DNA of 64,000 bases from Diplodia intermedia (lineage: Eukaryota > Ascomycota > Dothideomycetes > Botryosphaeriales > Botryosphaeriaceae). Below the pieces are notes generated by a model that worked only from the letters and a program-made list of their open reading frames with translations, ran no database searches and was not told the origin of the DNA. Below are positions 36,008 through 45,340 of the stretch, in pieces; positions within the stretch are counted from its first letter, which is position 1, and each line of letters begins with the position of its first letter. The stretch covers positions 248,001-312,000 of the forward strand of contig JAKEKT010000031.1 of NCBI GenBank assembly GCA_021495925.1, written 5' to 3'. The translations under genes were made by a program, and so were the position numbers.

Positions 36008-39000
36008 TCATCCCTTCAACTCCGCAAAGGAGCAGAGCTTCTTGAGCGCCACGCCATCCATGTTCTGCATGCAAAGAGCGCCAAGTAAGACCTCATCCTT
36101 TGGCAAAGAGTCGACGGAGAGGCGCTTTTCACGGGCCTCATCCTCGCTCTGCGCCTTTTCGCCCAACTTCCGCAGCATTGCCAGTGCCCGATGGGTGATG
36201 AGCCCGAAGCCGACGTCCAGCAGCTGGTCAAGCGGAGGTCTTTGCATGCCCCTGCCCGGCGGAGGTGGTGGCTGGGGTTGCCGCTCCATGGCTAGAATCC
36301 CTGACAACCACACCAACGTTTTCGCCCATCCATCTTCAGCCTCCAGCCACGAGCGTGCAACTCCGGACTCCGGGCCAGGACACAGGCCAGCGAGTATGTC
36401 GGCCGCTAGCATGCCCTGTGTGAGATATGGCTTGCGTGCTTCGGCGATACGTGACTCGGCTCCGCGCCCACGTTCAGGAACCACTGATATTGCAAGCCCG
36501 AACGAGCGAGTCAACAGATCATAAGGCGGCGTCGACGCCGCATCGGCCAGGAACAGCTGCCGGTAAAAGGCGCGATTTGGGTCGTCTCTTGCCAGAAGCT
36601 TTGCCAGGAAATCGACTGCTGGTGGGAGGTACCGATGAATTGCGGGGTTGTACGGCGCAAACCGGATGGTTTCTCCATTGTTGGGAGCAGGGGAAGGAGC
36701 GAATGCGAGAATAAAGCAGAGAATGTTGTATGCGTCATCTCGAGACGGCAGCTCTATTTTGTCTGAGGTGTTGGAGAGGAAGGTTACTATGTCTTTCATA
36801 AAGTCGACAGTGTTGATGTTGTTCCGAAGCAGCATGATTCGAGTGCCAAGCAAACGAATGGTGTTCGAGAGGAATTTGATAACTGTTGGGCTGGAAAGGA
36901 GGGCATGGTTGGACTCGAAAAATGAGAGATTTCGAAGGATGGTGGTGATAGCGATGAGACGATCAGCAGAGCGGTCGAGCTCGTAGGCCTGAGTTCCGTA
37001 TTCGGGAGACTCTTGTAGCGACTCCAGTTCCACGCGGGAATTCCGCATTGCATCCTCGTATGACACGAGATCAAGGTTATCGGATACCTCGGCTGAATCC
37101 TCGGCAAGTGCATCGACCTGATCTTCGGCGCAATCTATTATCGCGTCCATCAAATCTTCGCACTTTTCCAGCTCCAGATGTAGCCGAGGATCGTGGGACA
37201 ACCGAACAAGCATGTCCAATGCAAAGCGGACTTCCCGACTGATCCCAGACTGAAGGGACAAGCTGATTGCGCGCATGTCAATGACTCCCATCTCTTCCAC
37301 TCCAGGGACATCGGGCTTCAGTTTCGCAAGCTTCTCGCCCACATTGCCGTGACCATCGACCAGGACTCCGCCATGAGTATCCAGTAGTGAGCGAACCTTG
37401 GGCTTGTAGTCAGAACTCAAGACGACCTTTGTCTCAGCCGGTGCTGCGGTCCCGTTCACGGCCGACGCCTCGGTTGACCCTCGCTTGGGCGCGGATTCGA
37501 GTGGCTTTTCGCCGGGTCCGGGCGAAGGCGTTATCATTGAACCTGCTGGTTGCGGTTGTGGTGTAGACTCCAACAGTCGGCTCATGCTCTTTCTCTGTTG
37601 TTCTTGCTGAGAAGCTGCATTGGGATCAGGCTGGGGGGTCGCCCATCCATTCGCCTGAGGCATCGAGTTGTTCCGCATAGGTGTGCCCTGATCCAGAGGC
37701 TGCTGCTGTTGCTGTTGAGCCTGCATCTGGGTACTGCGGAGCCTCTGTAGGTACTGTTGCTGCTGAGCGCCAAGATCCGACGCGCCGCCAGGCATTGATT
37801 TGACTGGCGAAGCCTGCGGCGCGCCACCCATCCCTGGCATCTGGCCCTGCTGGCCCTGCTTGGTCCGCTGCTTCGCCAGCCATGCTTGCTCGTATGCTCC
37901 CAGATTTTGCTCGTAAACCATTCTGATTTCTTGCCCCGCAGTCGGAAATTGCTGCGGCGGGAATCCCATCATGTGCGCTATTTGTGGCCATCCGTTGCTG
38001 TTTGAAACATTCCTAGATCCTCTATGCTTCATGACGGTGGCGTACAACTGCATCAAGTTCACGGGGCGCATGCAGACCATAGGTTGAGGGTTGAATGGCA
38101 TCCCCTGCGTCTGCATCAAAGCTTGAACATTATTGAGGAACGCCGCCTCCTGCTGCTTTGGTGGATTGCCCATGGGCATGCCTCCCTGGTTCGGACGCAT
38201 GCCGCCAGCCATAGCCATGGCAGAGTTCATCTGCTGACCTGAAGATCCGAGCATGTTCATACCGCCCGCCTGTTGTTGCCTTTGCGCCAAGGTGTTGGCC
38301 GCGATTTGTTGCTGCTGCTGCTGGAGGCGCATTTGGTACATGCGCTGTGCGTCTGCCTGGCGTTGTTGGAGGTTCTGGGATAGCGCGACACCCTGCACGG
38401 GCATCGTGCCGTTGAACCCTGCCGCCGACATGCCCGGATTCATGCCAAAGTTCTGGTTGAAGCCTTGACCTGTTGGCGAGCCTTGCATCATGTTCATGCT
38501 GTTCATACTGTTCATGCTGTTCATGTTCATCGCAGCCATCTGCGCCATGGCGGGATTTTGCGGCGTGTTAACGCGACTGTTTTGGTCAGGCGCGGGCGAC
38601 ATGCCCATGTTCTGACCCTGGGGGAACGGGTTCGGAGACATGGTGTTCATGCGATGGGCCTGTTGCGGCGGTCGGAATTGCTGGCTCTGCATTGTGGGCG
38701 AGGGTGTCGCGTTGGAAGAGCCCTGGTGCTGGAGGTGCTGGTAGGGATTGGGCGCTTGGAGGCCCTGCTGGTTGCCCTGGAAGGCGCCGGGCGCGAAGGA
38801 CATCTGCTGGGGCGTCTGCGATCGCGACAGGCTCATGTTGCCGGGAGCAGGGCGCGGCGAGGCGCTGGACGCGTCCTCGGACGGGCGCGGACGCTTGGAG
38901 GGGACGATGGGGTTGACGTTGTAGGCCGGGTTCTGGAAGGCAGCGGGCGAGGCATTGCGCACGTTGCCGTTCTGGAGGCGCTGCTGCTGGAGCTGGGGAT

Positions 39001-39109
39001 TCTGGAAGGCGTTCAGGTCGATGTTGTTGGTGCTGAACATGGACGGGTCGATGAGCGAGTTCTGGGAGTCGAGGTAGCCATTATTTGCTTGGAGGGCGTC
39101 GAAGTTCAT
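36008..39109 (-). CDS. SWI1: SWI/SNF chromatin-remodelling subunit Swi1 (ARID domain)
   Basis: Subunit of the SWI/SNF nucleosome remodeller, nuclear, which helps recruit the complex to promoters. One uninterrupted frame encodes 1033 aa. The N-terminal third is Gln/Asn/Met/Pro-rich with long poly-Gln runs, as in yeast Swi1. An ARID DNA-binding domain spans about 318-412 (FLNNVQALMQTQG, VNLMQLYATVMKHRGS, WPQIAHMMGFPP, LGAYEQAWLAKQR). A second low-complexity part follows (about 420-560). The C-terminal 450 residues are alpha-helical and repeat-like (VRFALDMLVRLSHDP, LRNLSFFESNHALL, LLDVGFGLITHRALAML), matching the conserved Swi1 C-terminal armadillo-like region. The start ATG is the first in frame after a purine-rich leader. 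Confidence 0.95.
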   Translation of the reverse strand: MNFDALQANNGYLDSQNSLIDPSMFSTNNIDLNAFQNPQLQQQRLQNGNVRNASPAAFQNPAYNVNPIVPSKRPRPSEDASSASPRPAPGNMSLSRSQTPQQMSFAPGAFQGNQQGLQAPNPYQHLQHQGSSNATPSPTMQSQQFRPPQQAHRMNTMSPNPFPQGQNMGMSPAPDQNSRVNTPQNPAMAQMAAMNMNSMNSMNSMNMMQGSPTGQGFNQNFGMNPGMSAAGFNGTMPVQGVALSQNLQQRQADAQRMYQMRLQQQQQQIAANTLAQRQQQAGGMNMLGSSGQQMNSAMAMAGGMRPNQGGMPMGNPPKQQEAAFLNNVQALMQTQGMPFNPQPMVCMRPVNLMQLYATVMKHRGSRNVSNSNGWPQIAHMMGFPPQQFPTAGQEIRMVYEQNLGAYEQAWLAKQRTKQGQQGQMPGMGGAPQASPVKSMPGGASDLGAQQQQYLQRLRSTQMQAQQQQQQPLDQGTPMRNNSMPQANGWATPQPDPNAASQQEQQRKSMSRLLESTPQPQPAGSMITPSPGPGEKPLESAPKRGSTEASAVNGTAAPAETKVVLSSDYKPKVRSLLDTHGGVLVDGHGNVGEKLAKLKPDVPGVEEMGVIDMRAISLSLQSGISREVRFALDMLVRLSHDPRLHLELEKCEDLMDAIIDCAEDQVDALAEDSAEVSDNLDLVSYEDAMRNSRVELESLQESPEYGTQAYELDRSADRLIAITTILRNLSFFESNHALLSSPTVIKFLSNTIRLLGTRIMLLRNNINTVDFMKDIVTFLSNTSDKIELPSRDDAYNILCFILAFAPSPAPNNGETIRFAPYNPAIHRYLPPAVDFLAKLLARDDPNRAFYRQLFLADAASTPPYDLLTRSFGLAISVVPERGRGAESRIAEARKPYLTQGMLAADILAGLCPGPESGVARSWLEAEDGWAKTLVWLSGILAMERQPQPPPPPGRGMQRPPLDQLLDVGFGLITHRALAMLRKLGEKAQSEDEAREKRLSVDSLPKDEVLLGALCMQNMDGVALKKLCSFAELKG

Positions 39110-39582
39110 TGCGCGGACGCGTCCATCAGTCTTCCTGGACAGGGCAACTCGGCATCAGCTCACGGCCATCACCACCATCAACGTCGACGCGAGGGAGGCC
39201 CGGGGGGCTTGGGAGCGAAATGACAAACCGCGCAGGCTCCACGAGCCGCTCGCGCGCGTCAAATAAGCCGATCGGGATGCGGTGAGCGCATTCGCGTCCG
39301 GCAGGGCGGGCGGGGGCGGCAGCGCGGCGCGTTGTCTGGGCTTGAGCGCGCGGGCGAGCGGTGCAGAGGCAGCGGGAGCGATGGAGGTCCGACTTACTAA
39401 GTCTCAGCGCGGAGGAGATAACTTCTTGATTGGGGGGCGTGCTTGTGGTCGTGACTTGATGGGAGAGTGAGAAGGCCAGCCAGCCAAGCACGGGCGCAGC
39501 CCCCGACCCGAAATCAACATGGGCTGCCGGCTTAGCGAGCGCGGCCGAGGGCTACGCAGGACGGCCACGACGACGGCGCGGG

Positions 39583-39622
39583 GAGCAGCAGCGAGCAGCA
39601 GCGAGCAGCAGCAGCGAGCAGG
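39583..39622. repeat. GAGCAGCAGC-type simple repeat
   Basis: Four imperfect units built on GAGCAGCAGC in tandem, within the SWI1 upstream region. Low-complexity trinucleotide-like repeat, likely length-variable between strains. Confidence 0.8.
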
Positions 39623-39937
39623 AGAGGGACCGCGGCGTGCGAGGCATTTCTCTCGGTCACGAGAAGCACAATGGCAGGCGCCCGAAAGGGATTGGTGCCC
39701 CCCGGAGCCTAAGTGACAAGCAGGGATGCGTGGGCAGCAGCCATGAGATATCGCAGGCCGAGCTGATGGCTGCCGCCGCTGGAACAAGTGACACAAGCCT
39801 GCCAGTGCCGGCCTGCGAATCACCAGCCTCGGGCAGGCAGAGCATTACATATGTGTGCCTGGTGCGCTCCACTCGCGCAGGACGCCCATCAGAAGCGCGC
39901 CGGCAGCCCGCCGTGACCTCATCCCCGTAGCTCTGCC

Positions 39938-39982
39938 CTGCGCCTGTGTGCCTGTGCCTGTGCCTGCGCCTGCGCCTCGCCT
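39938..39982. repeat. TGCCTG-type hexanucleotide repeat
   Basis: About seven degenerate hexamers (TGCCTG, with TGCGCC variants) in tandem in the SWI1-RPT3 divergent promoter region. Simple sequence with no coding support. Confidence 0.75.
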
Positions 39983-40725
39983 GCCAGCTGGTGGGCCGAC
40001 CCCTCGGCGCAGATGTTGAGCATTCCGTAGAGACGTCCTCCCGCGACGCCGCCCGCTGGCCAGCCCTTGTCGTCTGCCGCTTGCCTGGCCCGTTGCGTCC
40101 CTGATCGGTGCCCCCACTGCATCCCACGGCCTTGGGAGCCTCCCGGCTCCATCCAGGCCCGATGATTCGTTGCGTGAAACATGCTACCGCCAGGACAGCC
40201 AGCTCCCACGGTTGCTCAAAGCTGGCACGCTGCGAGCCAGACATGCGCTCTATCTGTGGTGGCCCTGAGACGAGTGCGCCGCGCCTGATCCGATCGTCCA
40301 GCTCGACGTGGTGGCTCTCTGGAAGACGAGCCTCCATTCCGCGCGCCTCACGAGGATTCGCTGCTGCTCTGCACAGAGCCGGGAGCAGAGGCCGGATTGC
40401 GCGCTGGAGTGCAAGCTCGTCCGGGATACGCTGCCACGGGCGCCGGACGGCGGTTGAGACAGATGATGAGCCTGTGCTGAGGGCTGATCCGGAAGATCGC
40501 CATCGCCGGCCGTGAACGGAGCTGCGTCGTGATGTTGTTCCGTTCCGTTACATCAGAGCAGCTCGCCCGGGTGCTGGGGTGCTGGGAGCTCCATCGCCAA
40601 CGACCGTCATCACCTTTCGCCTCCGCGTCCCTGCCACCGTCTTCACCCGCGCTCTGCACCCGCCCGCTCCCTCTGCCGCATCACACACTCGTCAACCACC
40701 GCCCAGTTCCTGACGCTGTCCCATC

Positions 40726-42208
40726 ATGGCCGACGCCGCCGTTGAAAGCCCAGCCAACCAGGTGGCACCTCACAAGAAGCAGCTTGCCTCGTCCATACCA
40801 TTTGTCGACTCATTGGAGGGCGTCGCATCCGAGAGCAGTGACCAATACTCCACCTTCAAGAAGCTGCAGAGACAACTTGAGTACGTGGCGCTACGAGGAA
40901 CGCGAGTGGCAGGCTTACTGATGGTGGGACAGGTACATTCACTTGCAGGAGGAGTACATCAAGGATGAGCAGAGGTGTGTTTGGCGAAAAGCATCTCGAA
41001 TATCGTCTCCGTGTCTGACTGTATTGTAGGAGTCTGAAAAGGGAGCTTGTCCGCGCACAGGAAGAGATCAAACGCATTCAGAGCGTACCGCTCGTCATCG
41101 GCCAGTTCATGGAGGCCATAGATCAGAAGTAAGCGACCATTTCTCGACGCAGATAGTGCGTGCACTCATACCTTCACAGCACCGGGATCGTCCAGTCCTC
41201 AACCGGCTCCAACTACGTCGTTCGCATCCTGTCCACGCTCGACCGCGAACTCCTCAAGCCCTCATCCTCCGTCGCTCTTCACAGACACTCGAATGCTCTG
41301 GTAGATATTCTGCCACCGGAGGCCGACTCGTCGATCGCCATGCTGGGCCAAGACGAGAAACCAGACGTGACGTACGCCGATGTTGGTGGTCTGGACATGC
41401 AGAAGCAGGAGATTCGTGAAGCCGTTGAGCTTCCCCTGACACACTTCGATCTCTACAAGCAGATTGGTAGGCAGAATATACGCATTCTATCATCTGTGAT
41501 TCTGACTAACACCCCGGGACAGGTATCGACCCTCCGCGTGGCGTCCTCCTCTACGGACCCCCGGGAACTGGCAAGACTATGTTGGTCAAGGCCGTTGCCA
41601 ACAGCACTACCGCGTCCTTCATCCGTGTCGTCGGCTCGGAATTCGTTCAGAAGTACCTCGGCGAAGGCCCGCGCATGGTCCGTGACGTTTTCCGCATGGC
41701 TCGCGAGAACTCGCCCTCCATCATCTTCATTGATGAAATCGACGCCATTGCCACAAAGCGTTTCGATGCCCAGACCGGCGCGGACAGAGAGGTACAGCGT
41801 ATTCTTCTGGAGCTGCTCAACCAGATGGATGGTTTCGATCAGACCAGCAACGTGAAGGTCATAATGGCCACCAACCGTGCGGATACCTTGGACCCGGCTC
41901 TGCTTCGTCCTGGACGTCTGGACCGTAAGATCGAGTTCCCCTCGCTCCGTGACCGTCGCGAGAGGCGCCTCATTTTCACCACGATTGCTTCGAAGATGTC
42001 TTTGTCGCCCGAGGTCGACCTCGACTCCCTTATCGTCCGCAACGACCCGCTCTCTGGTGCCATCATTGCCGCAATCATGCAGGAGGCTGGTCTGCGTGCT
42101 GTGAGGAAGAACAGGTACCACATCATCCAATCTGACTTGGAAGACGCATACTCCGCTCAAGTCAAGGGACAAGGCAACGAGAGTGACAAGTTCGACTTCT
42201 ACAAATAG
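40726..42208 (+). CDS. RPT3: 26S proteasome regulatory ATPase subunit Rpt3
   Basis: AAA+ ATPase of the proteasome base ring that unfolds substrates and opens the 20S gate. Five exons, 40726-40880, 40933-40974, 41030-41128, 41180-41466 and 41523-42208, join to 422 aa (yeast Rpt3 has 428). Visible features: an N-terminal coiled coil (about 45-85), the OB-fold segment with LSTLDRELLKPSSSVALHRHSNALVD that distinguishes Rpt3 from its paralogues, Walker A GPPGTGKT at 206-213, Walker B IIFIDEID at 261-268, the arginine-finger region RPGRLDRKIEF, and the C-terminal FYK, the HbYX motif that docks into the 20S alpha ring. All catalytic residues are intact. The introns are 51-56 bp. Confidence 0.98.
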
Positions 42209-42791
42209 ACTCGTCTTGATCTGGCACGAGTCACGGGATGGTCTGGCGTCTTTAGGCGCATTGGAATTAGAACCCTTGTAGTATATGGGATCCAAGAGTA
42301 TGGGGAGCAAAGCGTACAGGGCAGGGCTTACGAAATAATACAATTTTGCAAGTGCATGGAAAGCAGTTATCGTTGCGCGGGTCGTAAGCTCTATCCCAAA
42401 GGAGGGACGAGCTGCTTTCATAACGCACACCATTCCCTCACCAACTGTATGTTGATCTTAGGGCCGGCCCATCACGCTCCTGCCTTTCACTTCCAAGCGC
42501 CGCGGTGGGCAGCTTCTTAACGAACGGTCAGCTGTCGCTCCGTAAACAACCTGTCTCGACTCCCCTTCGTTAGTATCGCGGCCACATTCCTGGCCCTTCC
42601 ATGAGACCATTCCCGTGTCTGACTCGCTGAAGAGATCGAGGGCTGGCCCTTTGCCCTGCTTCTTCCCCGCAGGGGATCGGCGGCTGGAGCCGCCCACCCA
42701 AACCGGCAAGCGAGCCGACGGACGGCGAGTCTTGCTCGATTCATGCCGAACAACAACCTGCGCTTTTCGCCAACAGCTTTCTCCCGCCAAG
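42209..42791. other. Intergenic between RPT3 and VPS71
   Basis: 583 bp between same-strand genes; contains the RPT3 3' flank and the VPS71 promoter. The VPS71 frame stays open upstream to 42615 but there is no ATG in frame before 42792, so this stretch is treated as leader. Nothing else is seen. Confidence 0.7.
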
Positions 42792-43679
42792 ATGCCGCAC
42801 ATCGAAGTCATCCCCATCACCAGCGGTGCCGCCCCGGCACCCGGTTGGGCATATGTCCCCGATACCGGCTACGACCCGAGCAAGGTTGCCATCAACCCGA
42901 GCGCTCGCAAGCGCACCGCTCGTCAGGACCTCGGCGGCGCGCCCGACCTTACCGCCCGCCAGCAGACACAGCTGCACAAACGCATTGCTGAGCTTGACCG
43001 GGAGAACCAGAAGGAAGTGGCGCTGCCAGCGAAGATCAAGGAAGGGGGCTCTACGCCGCGGGAAAAGGCTGGGAGGAAGATGACGCCCGCCGTCCGCAAG
43101 ATCCTACAGAGTGGACGTACATTTGCGCATTGGCTGGCGGATGAAGAGGCGTTGAGTGCGCAGCGCCACGCTGCCGGACAGTCGCTGGCAGCGCAGGCGG
43201 CGGCGGCAAGCCCCGCGCCCAGTTCCTCAGCAGGTCCCCCGGCGGCGCAGAGCAGTCGCTCGAAGAAGACACTGGCATCGCGAACTAAACGTAGCGGATC
43301 CACTGCTGTACCTTCCAGTCCCGCCACTCCGACTGCACAAGCCGCGCTTTCGACTAGCAACACTGCGGCTCCATCTCCGGCCGCCCAACCAGCGGCAGAC
43401 GTTGAGCTATCAGGTGCACCGGTGGAAGATGATCCATTACTTCGCCCAATCGTGCCTACGGCTCCGCCAGTACACGAGGTCCAGGCTCTCCTTGCACACC
43501 CTCCGTTGCCCTATGGCGCTGCGAAAGCTGCACCGCCCAACCCCGAAGGCCCTCCACGACGGCAATTCTGTGAGATTTGCGGCTATTGGGGCCGTATAAA
43601 GTGCTTTAAGTGCACTGCAAGGGTTTGTGGGCTCGACTGTAAGAGAGCGCACGATGAGACGAGTTGCTTGCGAATGTAG
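42792..43679 (+). CDS. VPS71: SWR1 complex subunit Vps71/Swc6 (HIT zinc finger)
   Basis: Subunit of the SWR1 remodeller that places histone H2A.Z; nuclear. Intronless, 295 aa. The N-terminus carries the INPSARKRTARQ segment characteristic of Vps71/ZNHIT1 proteins, followed by a predicted helix. The middle (about 115-245) is Ala/Ser/Pro-rich low complexity. The extreme C-terminus is a complete HIT finger: C260, C263, C271, C274, C279, C283, H287 and C292, in RRQFCEICGYWGRIKCFKC and the following residues. The gene ends 127 bp from the convergent TSR3 stop codon, so the two transcripts probably overlap at their 3' ends. Confidence 0.94.
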   Translation: MPHIEVIPITSGAAPAPGWAYVPDTGYDPSKVAINPSARKRTARQDLGGAPDLTARQQTQLHKRIAELDRENQKEVALPAKIKEGGSTPREKAGRKMTPAVRKILQSGRTFAHWLADEEALSAQRHAAGQSLAAQAAAASPAPSSSAGPPAAQSSRSKKTLASRTKRSGSTAVPSSPATPTAQAALSTSNTAAPSPAAQPAADVELSGAPVEDDPLLRPIVPTAPPVHEVQALLAHPPLPYGAAKAAPPNPEGPPRRQFCEICGYWGRIKCFKCTARVCGLDCKRAHDETSCLRM

Positions 43680-43805
43680 ATTCGCCATAGAAGCGAAGCG
43701 AATTCACGATGGCACAGATTCAGGGTTTTTTTTGGAAACTGGCCCAAAGACTGGGTGGGCGAGATACCCTTTTCATTGAAGCATACGAAGCGATGCCACT
43801 GCATC

Positions 43806-44972
43806 CTACCATTTTTTCGGGGCGCTGAGGCTGGCTCTTGAGAAGCTTGCACTCACTACGGTGGTATCTTGAGATTTGAGTCTCTGCTTCGCCGTTATAC
43901 CAGTCCTATCCGTAACAGGCGTGGCGTTGATGATGTTGTCGAATTCGTCGTCCATACCCGCGATGTCTGACCCGGATTCTGCATCAGAATCCTCGTGCAA
44001 CACTGGCGGGGCTTCGGGTCTCGCATTCGTCTCAGGCTCCTTCGCGCCTGGCTCGGGGTTGGCAAATGGTTTCGAGGCCAAGACGCGCCGGCGTAGCTCT
44101 GCCATTTCCTCCTCGTCATCAGACTCCTCGGGCGGCAAGCCGTACGGATCACGTTCGTCCTCATCCTCTTCGCCAGCCTCTTTCTCTTCATCTTCATCTT
44201 CATCATCATCATCCGAATCGGCCGGCACGCGTCTGTTCATGTTGCCACCCTCCCAAGCATCCCCTTCGCCCAGTGCTGCCTTATCGTCTCTGCTTGTGTT
44301 GTATTCCCTCTCAATCTTAGCCAGCCAAGTCTCTTCGGCCTTCAGAACCTCTTCTTCTGTTGAGCAGGCAGCGTAGCGCTTCAGCAACGCAGCATTCATT
44401 TCGAGGAAGGCCTCGCCGTAGGAGAAGGAGGAGAGGATCTCCTCAGCCCATTCGAGGTGTCCGCAGATAGCGTAGCAAGCGGCAAGTGCCTCGACACAGT
44501 TAAGTCGCCACGGTCGTCCATAGTTGGTGGGATTCGCAGCAACGAGGTATGGTAACAGGCGCTCGCACTTGCCGCCGATGCGCGAGAAGGGCACTTCGTC
44601 GATCCTGTTCCACGAAGCCTCGACGACAGCGGCGCCATACTGCTCGCACAGCTCGCGGTCCTGGGGGGAGACGGTCTTCTTGGCCTTTGGAGACACAACG
44701 ACGCCGGCGAACTTCTGGCCGATGTGCAGCTCGCGCATCATGCCGAGACGCATGAGACGCTTGCCGGAGCACCTCTTCGCGTCGCAGTGCCCCAGATCCC
44801 ACGCGGCAGCCTTGAAGGCGGGTCTCTTGGCCATGCGCTCGCCCTCCTCGCCGGCGTCGTCGTCGGTGTCGCGCGGGCCCCGTTGGCGCGGCGGGTTGCT
44901 GTATTTCTTGCCGCCACCGCGGCCGCCGCGTCCGCCGCGTCCGCCAAAGCCGTCCTTCTTGTGGCGCACCAT
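43806..44972 (-). CDS. TSR3: 18S rRNA aminocarboxypropyltransferase Tsr3
   Basis: Transfers the 3-amino-3-carboxypropyl group of S-adenosylmethionine to the hypermodified pseudouridine of 18S rRNA (m1acp3-psi, position 1191 in yeast) in late cytoplasmic 40S maturation. Single exon, 388 aa. A Lys/Gly-rich RGG-like start is followed by AAWDLGHCDAKRCSGKRL (about 56-73), the RLI-like N-terminal domain, then the SPOUT-like core with SPQDRELCEQYGAAVVEASWNRIDEVPF and LVAANPTNYGRPWRLNCVEALAACYAICG, which contains the cofactor-binding loops. The C-terminal 170 residues are very acidic (Asp/Glu runs), as in many fungal Tsr3 proteins. The ATG at 44972 is preferred; upstream codons in frame translate a His-Pro repeat from a GC-rich hexamer repeat and begin without an ATG. 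Confidence 0.95.
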   Translation of the reverse strand: MVRHKKDGFGGRGGRGGRGGGKKYSNPPRQRGPRDTDDDAGEEGERMAKRPAFKAAAWDLGHCDAKRCSGKRLMRLGMMRELHIGQKFAGVVVSPKAKKTVSPQDRELCEQYGAAVVEASWNRIDEVPFSRIGGKCERLLPYLVAANPTNYGRPWRLNCVEALAACYAICGHLEWAEEILSSFSYGEAFLEMNAALLKRYAACSTEEEVLKAEETWLAKIEREYNTSRDDKAALGEGDAWEGGNMNRRVPADSDDDDEDEDEEKEAGEEDEDERDPYGLPPEESDDEEEMAELRRRVLASKPFANPEPGAKEPETNARPEAPPVLHEDSDAESGSDIAGMDDEFDNIINATPVTDRTGITAKQRLKSQDTTVVSASFSRASLSAPKKW

Positions 44973-45340
44973 GCTCGCGATGTCCGTCGGGCCCAGGGTC
45001 TGGTGCGGGTGCGGGCGCGGGTGCGGGTGCGGGTGGTGCAGGGCTGTGCAGGTGCAGCAATTGCAGTTGCGGCAAAAGTGAGATGACGCGGGCCTCAAAA
45101 AAGGCGAGCTTGGACACCCCTGTTGCCCGGGCCGCGGACGAGCCCCCAACCCCCACTGTGTTGCAAGCCGTCATCCCGGAGCGTGGCCTGAACTCGCCCA
45201 GCTCGTGGCTAATAACATCACCGCTCCCGCCTGGCCTTCCACGCCCGCACGCCTCCGCCCTCGCGACCGACGCCCAATTCCGCTCCCGCGCTCCCGCCCT
45301 CCCTCGCACACTGCCCACCGTGGAGGCTACCTCAGCCCGG
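44973..45340. promoter_or_regulatory. Divergent promoter of TSR3 and GGA
   Basis: 368 bp between two outward start codons. It contains a hexanucleotide repeat (45002-45036) within the TSR3 leader. The GGA frame is open back to 45083, but that possible extension begins at a Met with no supporting motif, so the shorter start is used. Confidence 0.6.
45002..45036. repeat. GGTGCG hexanucleotide repeat
   Basis: About six tandem GGTGCG/GGCGCG hexamers, located 30 bp upstream of the TSR3 ATG. If transcribed, it would be a C-rich (CGCACC) element in the TSR3 5' leader, and G-rich on the other strand, able in principle to form a G-quadruplex-like structure. Confidence 0.8.

Larger units (their letters stand above)
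39110..40725. promoter_or_regulatory. Divergent promoter region of SWI1 and RPT3
   Basis: A 1.6-kb space between two outward-facing start codons, unusually long for neighbouring housekeeping genes here. It holds two simple-repeat blocks: GAGCAGCAGC-type repeats at 39583-39622 and TGCCTG-type repeats at 39938-39982. I looked for the proteasome PACE element (GGTGGCAAA) near RPT3 and found no exact copy. No coding frame with a recognisable motif is present. Confidence 0.6.

Noticed and set aside
38465..39223. 252-codon plus-strand frame
   Set aside because: Antisense to the Gln/Met-rich N-terminus of SWI1; His/Val repeats are the complement of those codons.
40500..40725. Proteasome-associated control element in the RPT3 promoter
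   Set aside because: Only a 7-of-9 match to GGTGGCAAA was seen, too weak to report as a site.
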